A stretch of 64,000 nucleotides of DNA from Aureimonas ureilytica DSM 18598 = NBRC 106430 (GTDB lineage Bacteria; Pseudomonadota; Alphaproteobacteria; Rhizobiales; Rhizobiaceae). Position numbers and translations under genes: made by a program. Below, in pieces: positions 1-10,345 of the stretch (its first letter is position 1; each line of letters begins with the position of its first letter). Location: the NCBI RefSeq assembly GCF_000382705.1, contig NZ_ARQE01000009.1:175452-239451 (forward strand), in the 5' to 3' direction. The notes under the pieces are model-generated. The model had not been told where the DNA came from. It did no database searches and was given only the letters and a program-made list of their open reading frames with translations.

Positions 1-1
1 C

Positions 2-637
2 GGGCGCTGGGAGCGGCCGCTGACGCTGCCCGAACTCGGCTGCTTCCTGTCGCATCACGGGCTCTGGCGCGAGATCGCCGGCGGGACGGAGCCGGTCCTG
101 GTTCTGGAGGATGATGCGATCCTGTCGCGCCAGCTTCCGTCAGCGCTGCCCGTTCTCGTCGCTTTCAACCGGGCGGAGTTCCTCAATCTGGAGAGCTTCG
201 AGCGGCGGCGCTTCGTGGCGCGTGAGGCGGTGGCGCTCGGGGACGGGCTTTCGGTGCGCCGCGTTTATCGCGACAAGTCGGGCTCGGCGGCCTATCTCCT
301 CTGGCCGGCCGGGGCGCGAAAGCTACTCGATCGCGCCGAGCGGGGGGCGGCGCCGGTGGATGCGTTCCTGCACGGGCTGCCCGGCTTGGAGACCTGGCAG
401 GCCGAGCCGGCGCTCGCCATTCAGGCTCATCTCTGGGAGCGGCGGAGTGGCGGCGCGCCGATCGATGCGGCGACCTCGATCCAGGCGCCGCGCGGGCGCT
501 TGCCGCTGCGGCTCGACACGCTGCCGTTCCGCTGGCGGCGGATCGCGACGCAGCTTCGGCTCGCCGGCCATCATCTCTGCCGCCTGGGCCCCGCGACCTA
601 TCGGCGGACCGAACTGCGCGACGAGGATTTCCGCTAA
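2..637 (+). CDS. Glycosyltransferase family 25 (LPS-type), 5' truncated
   Basis: This frame is open from the window edge to the TAA at 635-637, so the N-terminus is missing. Reading from base 2 gives a conserved GT25 pattern: an ELGCFLSHHGLW block followed by the acidic VLVLEDDAIL motif, typical of LOS/LPS glycosyltransferases (LgtB/LpsA group) that use nucleotide sugars at the inner membrane. Further on, the segment SAAYLLWPAGARKLL matches the family's second conserved block. The gene meets the minus-strand GT4 gene tail to tail with overlapping stop codons. Two adjacent glycosyltransferases suggest a surface polysaccharide role, but the acceptor and sugar cannot be read from the sequence. 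Confidence 0.82.
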   Translation, partial: GRWERPLTLPELGCFLSHHGLWREIAGGTEPVLVLEDDAILSRQLPSALPVLVAFNRAEFLNLESFERRRFVAREAVALGDGLSVRRVYRDKSGSAAYLLWPAGARKLLDRAERGAAPVDAFLHGLPGLETWQAEPALAIQAHLWERRSGGAPIDAATSIQAPRGRLPLRLDTLPFRWRRIATQLRLAGHHLCRLGPATYRRTELRDEDFR

Positions 638-1707
638 CGCGCCTCGCGCCAGAGACGCTCGTAGACGGCGTTGATCGCCTCGGCCTCGCGGGCGAGCGGA
701 AACTCGGCGCGGGCCTTGGCGAGCGCGGCGTGCGAGGCGGCTTCGCGCGCGGCATCGTCCGCCATCCAGCGCTCGCAGGCTTCGATGATGGCCGTGAGAT
801 CGCCGGGGGGCACGATCGCGCCGGTGTCAGGGGTGACGACATCCGAGAAGACGCCGACATCGGCGGCGACCACGGGCACGGCCGAGGACATGGCCTCCAG
901 CGGCGTCAGGCCGAAGCCTTCCCAGCGCTGCGGCGCGACGAAGAGATCGAGCGCCTGATACCAGCGCTCGATGTCGCGATGCTCGCCGACGAAGAGGATG
1001 CGAGAGGCGAGGCCCGCCGCCTCGACGCGCGCCCGCAGCTCCGTCTCATAGCCCTGGTGCTCGGCCGTCGCGCGGCCGGCGATCACGGCCTGCCAGCCGG
1101 GGAAACGGGGCAGGAGGGCGATCATGGCATCGACGAAGAGATCGGTGCCCTTCTGATGCCGCACGCGGCCGAAGCAGCCGATTGTGCGCTTGTCCGGCCC
1201 GAGGCCGAGCGCCGCGCGCGCCGCCTGCCGGCTCCCGGGCGGGCGAAAGCGCGACTGGTCGATGCCGTGCGTGATCGTTGAGTGGGGAACGGTGAGATAG
1301 GTCCCGGTGCGCGTGCTCGTCGCGATCACCGCGTCCATGCGCGCGATCAGCCAGCGCGTATAGGCCGTGTGCCGGCGCTGCGAGGCGGAGGTGAAGACGA
1401 GGCGGAGCGGCATGCGCAGGACGTCGCGCAGGAGAATGCCGGGCAGCATCTCGACATTGCGGCGCGCGTGCCAGATGCGAAAGGGGCGGCCTTCCGGCCG
1501 GCGCCAGAGCGCGGGCAGATCGCGCCAGCGGAGCTTGGGCAGATGGGCGGGGAGGCCGGGCCCGAGGGCCCGGATCGGAAGCGTGCGCGCCTGTTCGGGA
1601 ACGAGCTGGACGATGGTCGAGGTCACGCCCGAGAGGCGGCGCTTGAAATTGGGCGCGATGACCTGAACCCGGCGAACGTCGCCGCCGGGATGCGAGGTCT
1701 GGCTCAC
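634..1707 (-). CDS. Glycosyltransferase family 4 (group 1)
   Basis: This 357-residue protein has the GT-B fold pattern. The C-terminal half carries IGCFGRVRHQKGTDLFVDA (nucleotide-sugar domain start), the HRDIERWYQALDLFVAPQ block and the EGFGLTPLEAMSS motif, in which the paired glutamates bind the donor sugar nucleotide. It resembles LPS core mannosyl/glucosyltransferases of rhizobia. The start is GTG at 1707. It overlaps the stop of the upstream HD-domain gene by 4 nt (GTGA), so the two are translationally coupled. Its stop overlaps the stop of the convergent GT25 gene. Substrate and linkage are unknown. Confidence 0.85.
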   Translation of the reverse strand: MSQTSHPGGDVRRVQVIAPNFKRRLSGVTSTIVQLVPEQARTLPIRALGPGLPAHLPKLRWRDLPALWRRPEGRPFRIWHARRNVEMLPGILLRDVLRMPLRLVFTSASQRRHTAYTRWLIARMDAVIATSTRTGTYLTVPHSTITHGIDQSRFRPPGSRQAARAALGLGPDKRTIGCFGRVRHQKGTDLFVDAMIALLPRFPGWQAVIAGRATAEHQGYETELRARVEAAGLASRILFVGEHRDIERWYQALDLFVAPQRWEGFGLTPLEAMSSAVPVVAADVGVFSDVVTPDTGAIVPPGDLTAIIEACERWMADDAAREAASHAALAKARAEFPLAREAEAINAVYERLWREAR

Positions 1708-2150
1708 GCCGCCGCCTGGATCGCGGCGTCGAGTTCGCGCAGTTCCGCCTCGTAGCGGGCGACGCGCTCTTCGGCGTCGGGGCCGGACATGAACTGCCGG
1801 GCGCTTTCCAGATTGTCCTTGAGATCGGCGCGCTTCACCGCGCGGGCGAGCGGCACGGCCACGGCGCGGGCGACGAACTCCTCGTCGCTTTCGCCCTCGC
1901 GGCGGGTGAGGGCATCGACGGCTTCCACCACTTCGGGCGAGAAGCCCTTGGCGGCGAGGGCTTCGAGCGTCCAGCCGGGACCCTTTTCGACGACGTCGTG
2001 GAGAAGGGCGACGACGCGCTCGTCTTCGCCGCAGACGCAGCCGGCCACGCGGCGCAAATGAGCCAGAAAGGGCCGCCCGCGCTTGTCGAGCTGACCTTCA
2101 TGGGCGGCCGAGGCGATCGCCTCGGCCTTATCGAGTGCAGAAGAAGGCAT
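1704..2150 (-). CDS. RelA/SpoT-type HD-domain phosphohydrolase, single domain
   Basis: This 148-residue protein resembles the hydrolase half of SpoT or MESH1. It has an AHEGQLDKRGRPFLAHLRRVA segment with a conserved metal-ligand histidine, the HD pair in VVALLHDVVEKG, and a later VKRADLKDNLES helix with the third metal-binding Asp. It lacks synthetase, TGS and ACT domains, so it could be a small alarmone or nucleotide hydrolase. The family contains many uncharacterised members, so ppGpp is only a candidate substrate. The start ATG at 2150 lies 11 bases below the greA stop, and the gene is coupled by overlap to the GT4 gene. It is probably in the greA-led operon. Confidence 0.75.
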   Translation of the reverse strand: MPSSALDKAEAIASAAHEGQLDKRGRPFLAHLRRVAGCVCGEDERVVALLHDVVEKGPGWTLEALAAKGFSPEVVEAVDALTRREGESDEEFVARAVAVPLARAVKRADLKDNLESARQFMSGPDAEERVARYEAELRELDAAIQAAA

Positions 2151-2161
2151 GAATGAAAGCG

Positions 2162-2635
2162 TTAGACCCAGCGCAGTTCGATGATTTCGTAGGAGCGGGC
2201 GCCACCGGGCGCGGCGACCTCGACCGTGTCCCCCTCGCTCTTGCCGATCAGGGCGCGGGCGATGGGCGAGGAGATGGAGATGCGGCCCTGCTTCACGTCG
2301 GCCTCGGCATCGCCGACGATCTGGTACACCTTCTCTTCCTCGGTGTCCTCGTCCACGAGCTTCACGGTCGCGCCGAACTTGATGCGGTCGCCCGACAGCT
2401 TGGAAACGTCGATGACCTCGGCACGCGCGGTCAGATCCTCCAGCTCGCCGATCCGGCCCTCGTTGAGGCTCTGCGCCTCCTTGGCCGAATGATATTCGGC
2501 GTTTTCGGACAGGTCGCCATGGGCGCGCGCTTCCGAAATCGCGGTGATGATCCGGGGGCGTTCTTCCTGCTGACGGCGGCGAAGCTCTTCCTTGAGCGCT
2601 TCGAACCCGCTGACAGTCATCGGCACTTTTTCCAT
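2162..2635 (-). CDS. greA: Transcription elongation factor GreA
   Basis: This 157-residue protein is the same length as E. coli GreA. The N-terminal antiparallel coiled coil carries the acidic tip [18 protein letters not shown], whose Asp and Glu residues place Mg2+ in the RNA polymerase secondary channel to stimulate cleavage of backtracked RNA. The C-terminal FKBP-like domain ends in the [18 protein letters not shown] pattern. The frame extends upstream, but ATG at 2635 is chosen because it gives the canonical N-terminus and follows a purine-rich AGGGTAGAGGGC. It lies downstream of carB behind a terminator and leads into the HD and GT4 genes. Confidence 0.97.
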   Translation of the reverse strand: MEKVPMTVSGFEALKEELRRRQQEERPRIITAISEARAHGDLSENAEYHSAKEAQSLNEGRIGELEDLTARAEVIDVSKLSGDRIKFGATVKLVDEDTEEEKVYQIVGDAEADVKQGRISISSPIARALIGKSEGDTVEVAAPGGARSYEIIELRWV

Positions 2636-2708
2636 GCCCTCTACCCTTGCTTTCCCGACGCCCGGCTCGCGGCCGGCCGTCTTGCTTCGTCCGGCCCCTG
2701 CCGGAAGT

Positions 2709-2743
2709 AAAAAGCCGGCCGGCTTCCGTGAGGAAACCAGCCG
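2709..2743 (-). terminator. Intrinsic terminator after carB
   Basis: On the minus strand a 12-bp stem (2716-2727 with 2732-2743, two G-U pairs, GTGA loop on the plus strand) is followed by a run of five T. It lies 45 nt after the carB stop and upstream of greA, so it should separate the two transcripts at least partly. Confidence 0.7.
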
Positions 2744-2787
2744 ACCGATCATTCATGGTTGGACAGACCTATGCGCCCGTCGCGAAC

Positions 2788-6219
<3,432 letters not shown>

Positions 6220-6361
6220 GGCAAATCCGTCTGTTCGATCGTGCGCAGACACCCCGCGCCGCAAGCGGCCGGGGTGCGTCTACAAGGAAATTCAAGGCTA
6301 AGGCCGGGTTATAGGCAATCGTGCCGCGCGGCGAAAGGGTGAAACCGCGCTTTGCGCCGAT

Positions 6362-6646
6362 TCATTCCCCCTTGGGCTCGTGCGAAGCCAGCGGCGGCGG
6401 ATCGAGAAGGTCGGCGGCCGAGCGCGGCAGACGGCGCCCGTCATAGCGCTCGCAGCCGAGCGACAGGGCGAAACAGGCGAGTTCCACCGTGCGCGGGATG
6501 TCGACCCGCTTCCCGTCGCGATCGCCCTTCTCGTAATATTGAATGACGCGCTTCTTGAGGCCCAGCCGGTCGGCGGCATCTTTCTGCTTCAGACCCATGT
6601 CCCGGCGCCACTGACGAAACCCTTCCGAATCCATGGCTGGCGTCAT
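6362..6646 (-). CDS. Small XRE-type helix-turn-helix protein
   Basis: This 94-residue protein has an N-terminal Cro/CI-type helix-turn-helix: a first helix around FRQWRRDMGL, then QKDAADRLGL followed by KKRVIQYYEKGDR, where the second and recognition helices fit the XRE pattern. The C-terminal half, with DIPRTVELACFAL, looks like a short dimerisation helix. It has no enzymatic domain. ATG at 6646 has an AAGGAG 12 nt upstream; ATG at 6634 is an alternative. The gene sits between carB and a region with two inverted repeats (6773-6783 and 6805-6819), which are plausible but untested binding sites. Confidence 0.7.
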   Translation of the reverse strand: MTPAMDSEGFRQWRRDMGLKQKDAADRLGLKKRVIQYYEKGDRDGKRVDIPRTVELACFALSLGCERYDGRRLPRSAADLLDPPPLASHEPKGE

Positions 6647-6797
6647 TCCCCTGGTCGCTCCTTCGCTCCGGCTCTAAGCCGGAGTCAGCTTCGCTTAATT
6701 CATAGGGCGCAGACTTCGGTCCGCTCCGCTACGGCGTCGTAGCAAATGCCCTTCTCCCCGCAATAAATAAATGCACTTCGTGCGCTTCTGACCCTCT

Positions 6798-6826
6798 TGT
6801 CGAGGCGCACAATGTGCGCAGTTATA
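6798..6826 (+). promoter_or_regulatory. Candidate promoter enclosing a 15-bp palindrome
   Basis: A TTGTCG box (about 6798) and a TTATAG box (about 6821) lie 19 nt apart, a long but usable spacing. The perfect 7-1-7 palindrome GCGCACAATGTGCGC (6805-6819) fills the spacer. A related half-site pair, GCAC-TTC-GTGC, lies at 6773-6783. A repressor bound to the palindrome would block RNA polymerase. The nearby XRE-type protein is the obvious candidate regulator, by position only. Confidence 0.45.
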
Positions 6827-6897
6827 GAGGTGGACAGCACGAGACCCGAAGTTTCGAGCTGTTGCCTCACCAAGCCAAGCGAGAAAGGGAAAGTGCC

Positions 6898-7035
6898 ATG
6901 CTTGCCGATCTGATCGTCAGCCGCTCGACCTGCGGAGCGGACCGCAATCGCGACGATCTCCACCGCCACGCCACGTTCAGCTGCGGTTTCCGCAACGCCG
7001 TGCGCCGGCTGTTCAGGATGCTTCATCTGGCATGA
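6898..7035 (+). CDS. Possible 45-residue small protein
   Basis: A short frame starts at ATG 6898 after the purine-rich GAGAAAGGGAAAG and ends at TGA 7033-7035. The product is basic, with two cysteines and a C-terminal amphipathic stretch FRNAVRRLFRMLHLA. I do not recognise a family. The case for reality is context: a candidate promoter with a palindromic operator lies 70-100 nt upstream and a perfect intrinsic terminator lies 38 nt downstream, forming a complete short transcription unit. The RNA could equally be a regulatory RNA. A 108-residue minus-strand frame across the same bases has no such signals. Confidence 0.4.
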   Translation: MLADLIVSRSTCGADRNRDDLHRHATFSCGFRNAVRRLFRMLHLA

Positions 7036-7072
7036 CCGAGCGCCGTTCTGCGGATTGCAGGGGGGAGAAAAG

Positions 7073-7111
7073 CTGAAGGCGCCGGACGTATCCGGCGCCT
7101 TCAGTGTTTTT
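7073..7111. terminator. Bidirectional intrinsic terminator, 14-bp perfect stem
   Basis: A perfect 14-bp stem (7073-7086 with 7091-7104) with a CGTA loop is followed by TGTTTTT on the plus strand and by CTTTTC on the minus strand. It can end both the small unit from 6.8 kb and the minus-strand carA-phosphatase transcript. Confidence 0.85.
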
Positions 7112-7130
7112 CAGGATCGGTCGACGGGCT

Positions 7131-7697
7131 TCACGAGCCGTAGAAGCCGAGGCTCGGCTCCAAGCGCTCGAAGGTCTCGTTCATCGCATAGGCGCGCGAC
7201 AGGAACGGGATCGCGAAATGCCCGTAGCGCACGGACAACTGCTCTTCCGCCGCATACTCCCCCGCATGGGCGAATTTCGCCATGTAGAGCGCGACGGCGA
7301 GGCCCGTGCGGTCCGAACCGGACATGCAGTGGATGAGGATCGGACCCTCGGCCTTCCCGACCGCGTCGTAGAAGGCCGCGACCATGTCGTCGCTGAGTTC
7401 GCGGCCCGCCGACCAGGAAAGGTCGACGAGATGCACGCCGCGCGCTTCCGCGATCCGCCGCTCGTCGTCGTACCAGGGCGTGCCGACATGCGGCCCGCGC
7501 AGGTTGATGACGGTGCGGATGCCGTCCTTCTGCAGGAGCGCGTCGAAGGCGCTCGCGCCCAACGTTCCCGAGCGATAGAGCTGGTGCTCGATCACGGTGT
7601 GGACGTTCCCGGTCCATTGCTGGACGCCGAGAAAGCCGAGCCCCAGAAGGAGGGGCGCGGCATAGGCGAGGCGTTTCAGATGCAACGCCCAGCGCAT
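7131..7697 (-). CDS. Membrane-anchored dual-specificity/tyrosine phosphatase-like protein
   Basis: This 188-residue protein has an N-terminal hydrophobic segment (about residues 11-28) that should anchor it in the inner membrane with the domain outside the cytoplasm. The catalytic P-loop HCMSGSDRTG gives nucleophile Cys124 and Arg130 (HCX5R). The upstream TVINLRG block is typical of dual-specificity phosphatases of the DSP-PTPLA/bacterial tyrosine phosphatase group. The substrate is unknown and could be a phosphoprotein, phospholipid or phosphosugar. ATG 7697 lies 5 nt after the carA stop, so it is co-transcribed with carA, and it ends before the bidirectional terminator. Confidence 0.8.
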   Translation of the reverse strand: MRWALHLKRLAYAAPLLLGLGFLGVQQWTGNVHTVIEHQLYRSGTLGASAFDALLQKDGIRTVINLRGPHVGTPWYDDERRIAEARGVHLVDLSWSAGRELSDDMVAAFYDAVGKAEGPILIHCMSGSDRTGLAVALYMAKFAHAGEYAAEEQLSVRYGHFAIPFLSRAYAMNETFERLEPSLGFYGS

Positions 7698-7702
7698 GGA
7701 GG

Positions 7703-8887
7703 TTACGCCGCCTTGCCGGCGCGATGATCGTCGATCATCTGGAAGAAGCGCTGGAAGAGATAGTGCGAGTCCTGCGGGCCGGGCGAGGCTTCGGGATGGT
7801 GCTGCACCGAGAAGACCGGCGCGCCCTTCACGCGGAGACCGCAATTCGTGCCGTCGAAGAGCGAGATGTGGGTCTGCTCGACCGTTTCGGGCAGCGAGGC
7901 CGGGTCCACCGCGAAGCCGTGGTTCATCGAGACGATCTCGACCTTGCCGGTGGTGAAGTCCTTCACCGGATGGTTCGCGCCGTGATGGCCCTGGTGCATC
8001 TTCTCCGTGCGGCCGCCGAGCGCCAGCGCCAGGAGCTGGTGCCCGAGGCAGATGCCGAACATCGGAATGCCGGTCTTGGAGAGATCGCGGATGACCGGCA
8101 CGGCATATTCGCCGGTGGCCGCCGGATCGCCCGGACCGTTCGACAGGAAGATGCCGTCCGGCTGGTGCTTCAGGATTTCCTCGGCGCTGGCCGTCGCCGG
8201 GACGATCACGACGCGCGCGCCATGGCCCGACATCAGGCGCAGGATGTTGCGCTTGGCGCCGTAGTCGATCGCGACGATCGTGTAGTTCGGCGCGGCGTTG
8301 GCGCCATAGCCGGCGTTCCAGACCCAAGGGCCTTCGGTCCAGACTTCCTCGGCCGGCGTCGCGGCGTCCTTGGCGAGGTCGAGACCGACGAGGCCGCTCC
8401 ATTCGGCGGCCTTGCGCTTCAGGGCCTCGACGTCGAACACCCCGTCGGCGCGATGCGCGATCACGGCATTGGGCATGCCCTTCTCGCGGATGAGGGCGGT
8501 GAGGGCGCGCGTGTCGATGCCCGACAGGGCCACCACGCCGCGCTTCTTCAGCCAGGCGTCGAGACCGCCGGCGGAGCGGTAGTTCGAGGGGGCCGAGACT
8601 TCGGCGCGGAAGATCGCGCCGACCGCCCCGATCGCGTTGTCGGGCACGAGATCCTCGACGTCCTCGTCGTTCGCGCCGACATTGCCGATATGCGGGAAGG
8701 TGAAGGTGACGATCTGCTTGGCGTAGGACGGATCGGTCAGGATTTCCTGATAGCCGGTCAGCGACGTGTTGAAGCAGACCTCGCCCAGCGCTTCGCCTTC
8801 GGCGCCGATGCCATCGCCCTCGATCACGGTTCCGTCTGCGAGCACCAACAGGGCAGTCGGTTTCCTCTGCGGCCAGCTTGCGCTCAT
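7703..8887 (-). CDS. carA: Carbamoyl-phosphate synthase small subunit
   Basis: This 394-residue glutaminase subunit feeds ammonia to CarB. The N-terminal CarA domain begins with the conserved ALLVLADGTVIEG and FNTSLTGYQEILTDPSY blocks. The C-terminal class I amidotransferase carries the nucleophile elbow GICLGHQ (Cys280) and the HHPE segment (His364, Glu366), a complete triad. ATG 8887 is preferred because it gives the usual N-terminus and follows GACGGAG; ATGs at 8896 and 8920 are in frame. A phosphatase gene follows 5 nt downstream. Confidence 0.96.
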   Translation of the reverse strand: MSASWPQRKPTALLVLADGTVIEGDGIGAEGEALGEVCFNTSLTGYQEILTDPSYAKQIVTFTFPHIGNVGANDEDVEDLVPDNAIGAVGAIFRAEVSAPSNYRSAGGLDAWLKKRGVVALSGIDTRALTALIREKGMPNAVIAHRADGVFDVEALKRKAAEWSGLVGLDLAKDAATPAEEVWTEGPWVWNAGYGANAAPNYTIVAIDYGAKRNILRLMSGHGARVVIVPATASAEEILKHQPDGIFLSNGPGDPAATGEYAVPVIRDLSKTGIPMFGICLGHQLLALALGGRTEKMHQGHHGANHPVKDFTTGKVEIVSMNHGFAVDPASLPETVEQTHISLFDGTNCGLRVKGAPVFSVQHHPEASPGPQDSHYLFQRFFQMIDDHRAGKAA

Positions 8888-9323
8888 TGGGGGCATCTCC
8901 GTCGGGGTTCCATCGGGCATGTCGAGGCCGCGCGGCGCGACCGAGCCCTTCCGGAGCGCTTCTATCGCGCCACTGGAGCCCGAACGCAACCCTCTTGTCG
9001 GTGGAGAACCGGTCCGTCCCCTTGCAAAAGGGCCGGCCAAAACTTAATGCTTCGTAAAAGCGGGGTGCCGGACAGCGTCGGCGCGCCGGATATCCGTGCG
9101 GAGAATGCGTTCTCGGACTCGATGTCCGAACGAGTTAGCAGTGTACGACGACAGGACGATGACGACGCGGCCCGCCGAGCCCGCCTTTTCTCTCCGCCTC
9201 GCTTGCCTTTACTCCCAAGTCAGTTTCCCGAACTAGGATGGCCGCCCATTCGGCATGGGCCTATCCCGACGTTCGCTCCGGGGCCGGGTTCGCCGCGCGG
9301 AGCGAGACATAGGACAAACGCGT
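8888..9323. other. Divergent intergenic region between carA and yqeY
   Basis: These 436 bases contain no convincing gene. An open frame continues upstream of carA but has no family-like residues. The only structure I see is a short inverted repeat, TCGGAC-TCGAT-GTCCGA (9113-9129), of the size of a protein-binding site. Promoters for both divergent genes should lie here, but no strong -35/-10 pair stands out, and I see no attenuator or riboswitch. Confidence 0.5.
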
Positions 9324-9773
9324 ATGCGTGAAGAGATCGCAGCCGCCCTTCAGGACGCCACCGCGTCCGGCGACAAACGGCGCGCCTGCCTGTTCCGGCT
9401 GGTCACCGCCGCCATTCGCGACCGCGATGCGGCAAGCCGCATGGCCGGCAAGGACAAGGTGCCCGACAGCGACATCGCCTGTCTTCTGCAGCTTCTGGCC
9501 GACCAGCGCGAGCGCAGCGCCAACGATCTGGCCGAAAAGGGCCGGAACGACGAGGCGACGAGCGAGCGCGGCGACGCGCAGGCGATTCGCGCGCTCCTGC
9601 CGCCGGCGCTGCCGCTGACCGAGATGGTGGAAGCCTGCAAGCAGGCGGTCAGCGAGACCGGCGCCAAGGGCCTGCGCGATGTCGGGCGCTGCGTCAGCGT
9701 GCTGAAGGAGCGCTACAACGACAAGGTCGATCTGGTGCAGGCCTCGGGCGTGGTGCGCTCGCTCCTGAGCTGA
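9324..9773 (+). CDS. yqeY: GatB/YqeY family protein
   Basis: This 149-residue helical protein of the YqeY/GatB-tail family resembles the tRNA-binding C-terminal domain of the Asp-tRNA/Glu-tRNA amidotransferase B subunit, as a free-standing protein. Typical features are the N-terminal REEIAAALQDA helix, LFRLVTAAIRDRD, and the DIACLLQLLADQRERSANDL segment. The exact role of free YqeY is not established. The start at 9324 follows AGGA; residues from the upstream extension are not conserved-looking. It is convergent with the chorismate mutase gene and directly precedes the dnaG-rpoD block, a usual alphaproteobacterial order. Confidence 0.9.
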   Translation: MREEIAAALQDATASGDKRRACLFRLVTAAIRDRDAASRMAGKDKVPDSDIACLLQLLADQRERSANDLAEKGRNDEATSERGDAQAIRALLPPALPLTEMVEACKQAVSETGAKGLRDVGRCVSVLKERYNDKVDLVQASGVVRSLLS

Positions 9774-9836
9774 CGCCTGCAAGAAGGCCGAAGCGGGCAG
9801 CCGGGCCGCCCGCGCGTTTGCCTCGGGCGGGCTTCG

Positions 9837-10154
9837 TCAGGCCGGGCGTTCGGCGAGTTCGCGCGCGGTCTGCTCGTGATAGCGGATGACCTCCTTCACG
9901 ACGAAGGCCAGATATTTCTCGGCAAAATCCGGATCGAGCTTGGCGGTCAGCGCCAGTTCGCGCAGGCGCGCCACCTGACGGGCCTCGCGGGCGGGATCGG
10001 CCGCCGGCAGCGCATGCTCGGCCTTCAGCACCCCGACGCGCTGGGTGCAGCGAAAGCGCTCGGCCAGCATGTGGATGATCGCGGCATCGATATTGTCGAT
10101 GCTGTCGCGCAGGTTCTGAAGCTCCGGCAAGGGGGGCTGCTGTTGCATATCCAT
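9837..10154 (-). CDS. Monofunctional AroQ-type chorismate mutase
   Basis: This 105-residue all-helical protein converts chorismate to prephenate for Phe/Tyr synthesis. It has the AroQ pattern: LQNLRDSIDNIDAAIIHMLAERF with the first active-site Arg, then RVGVLKAEH with the Lys, then PAREARQVARLRELA and a C-terminal helix VVKEVIRYHEQ. It is stand-alone, with no prephenate dehydratase, dehydrogenase or DAHP synthase fused. The start could be ATG 10154 or the second ATG at 10148. It is convergent with yqeY and divergent from dnaG. Confidence 0.9.
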   Translation of the reverse strand: MDMQQQPPLPELQNLRDSIDNIDAAIIHMLAERFRCTQRVGVLKAEHALPAADPAREARQVARLRELALTAKLDPDFAEKYLAFVVKEVIRYHEQTARELAERPA

Positions 10155-10345
10155 CGTCCGTGACTGGAAGCGCGTCGAGGCGCCCTAGCTCGTTGGATAG
10201 GCGCAAGCGCGCCCGCCGTCAAAGCCCCGCGCTTGCGGATTCCTTGTTGGACGAGCCTGTGGATTGGCGTGGATAAGGGGGAGGGGCGGCTACGACCGGC
10301 CGCCGGCCCATGGTATTTGCGCCGCCGCGAGCCGATATGTCCTCC

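Noticed and set aside
6700..7026. A 108-codon minus-strand frame across the small transcription unit
   Set aside because: It has no ribosome-binding site, would run through a promoter-like region and palindrome, and its product shows no domain or bias typical of a real gene. I prefer the plus-strand unit.
9793..9813. Terminator between yqeY and the chorismate mutase gene
   Set aside because: Only a 6-bp stem and a three-T run are visible, too weak to call.
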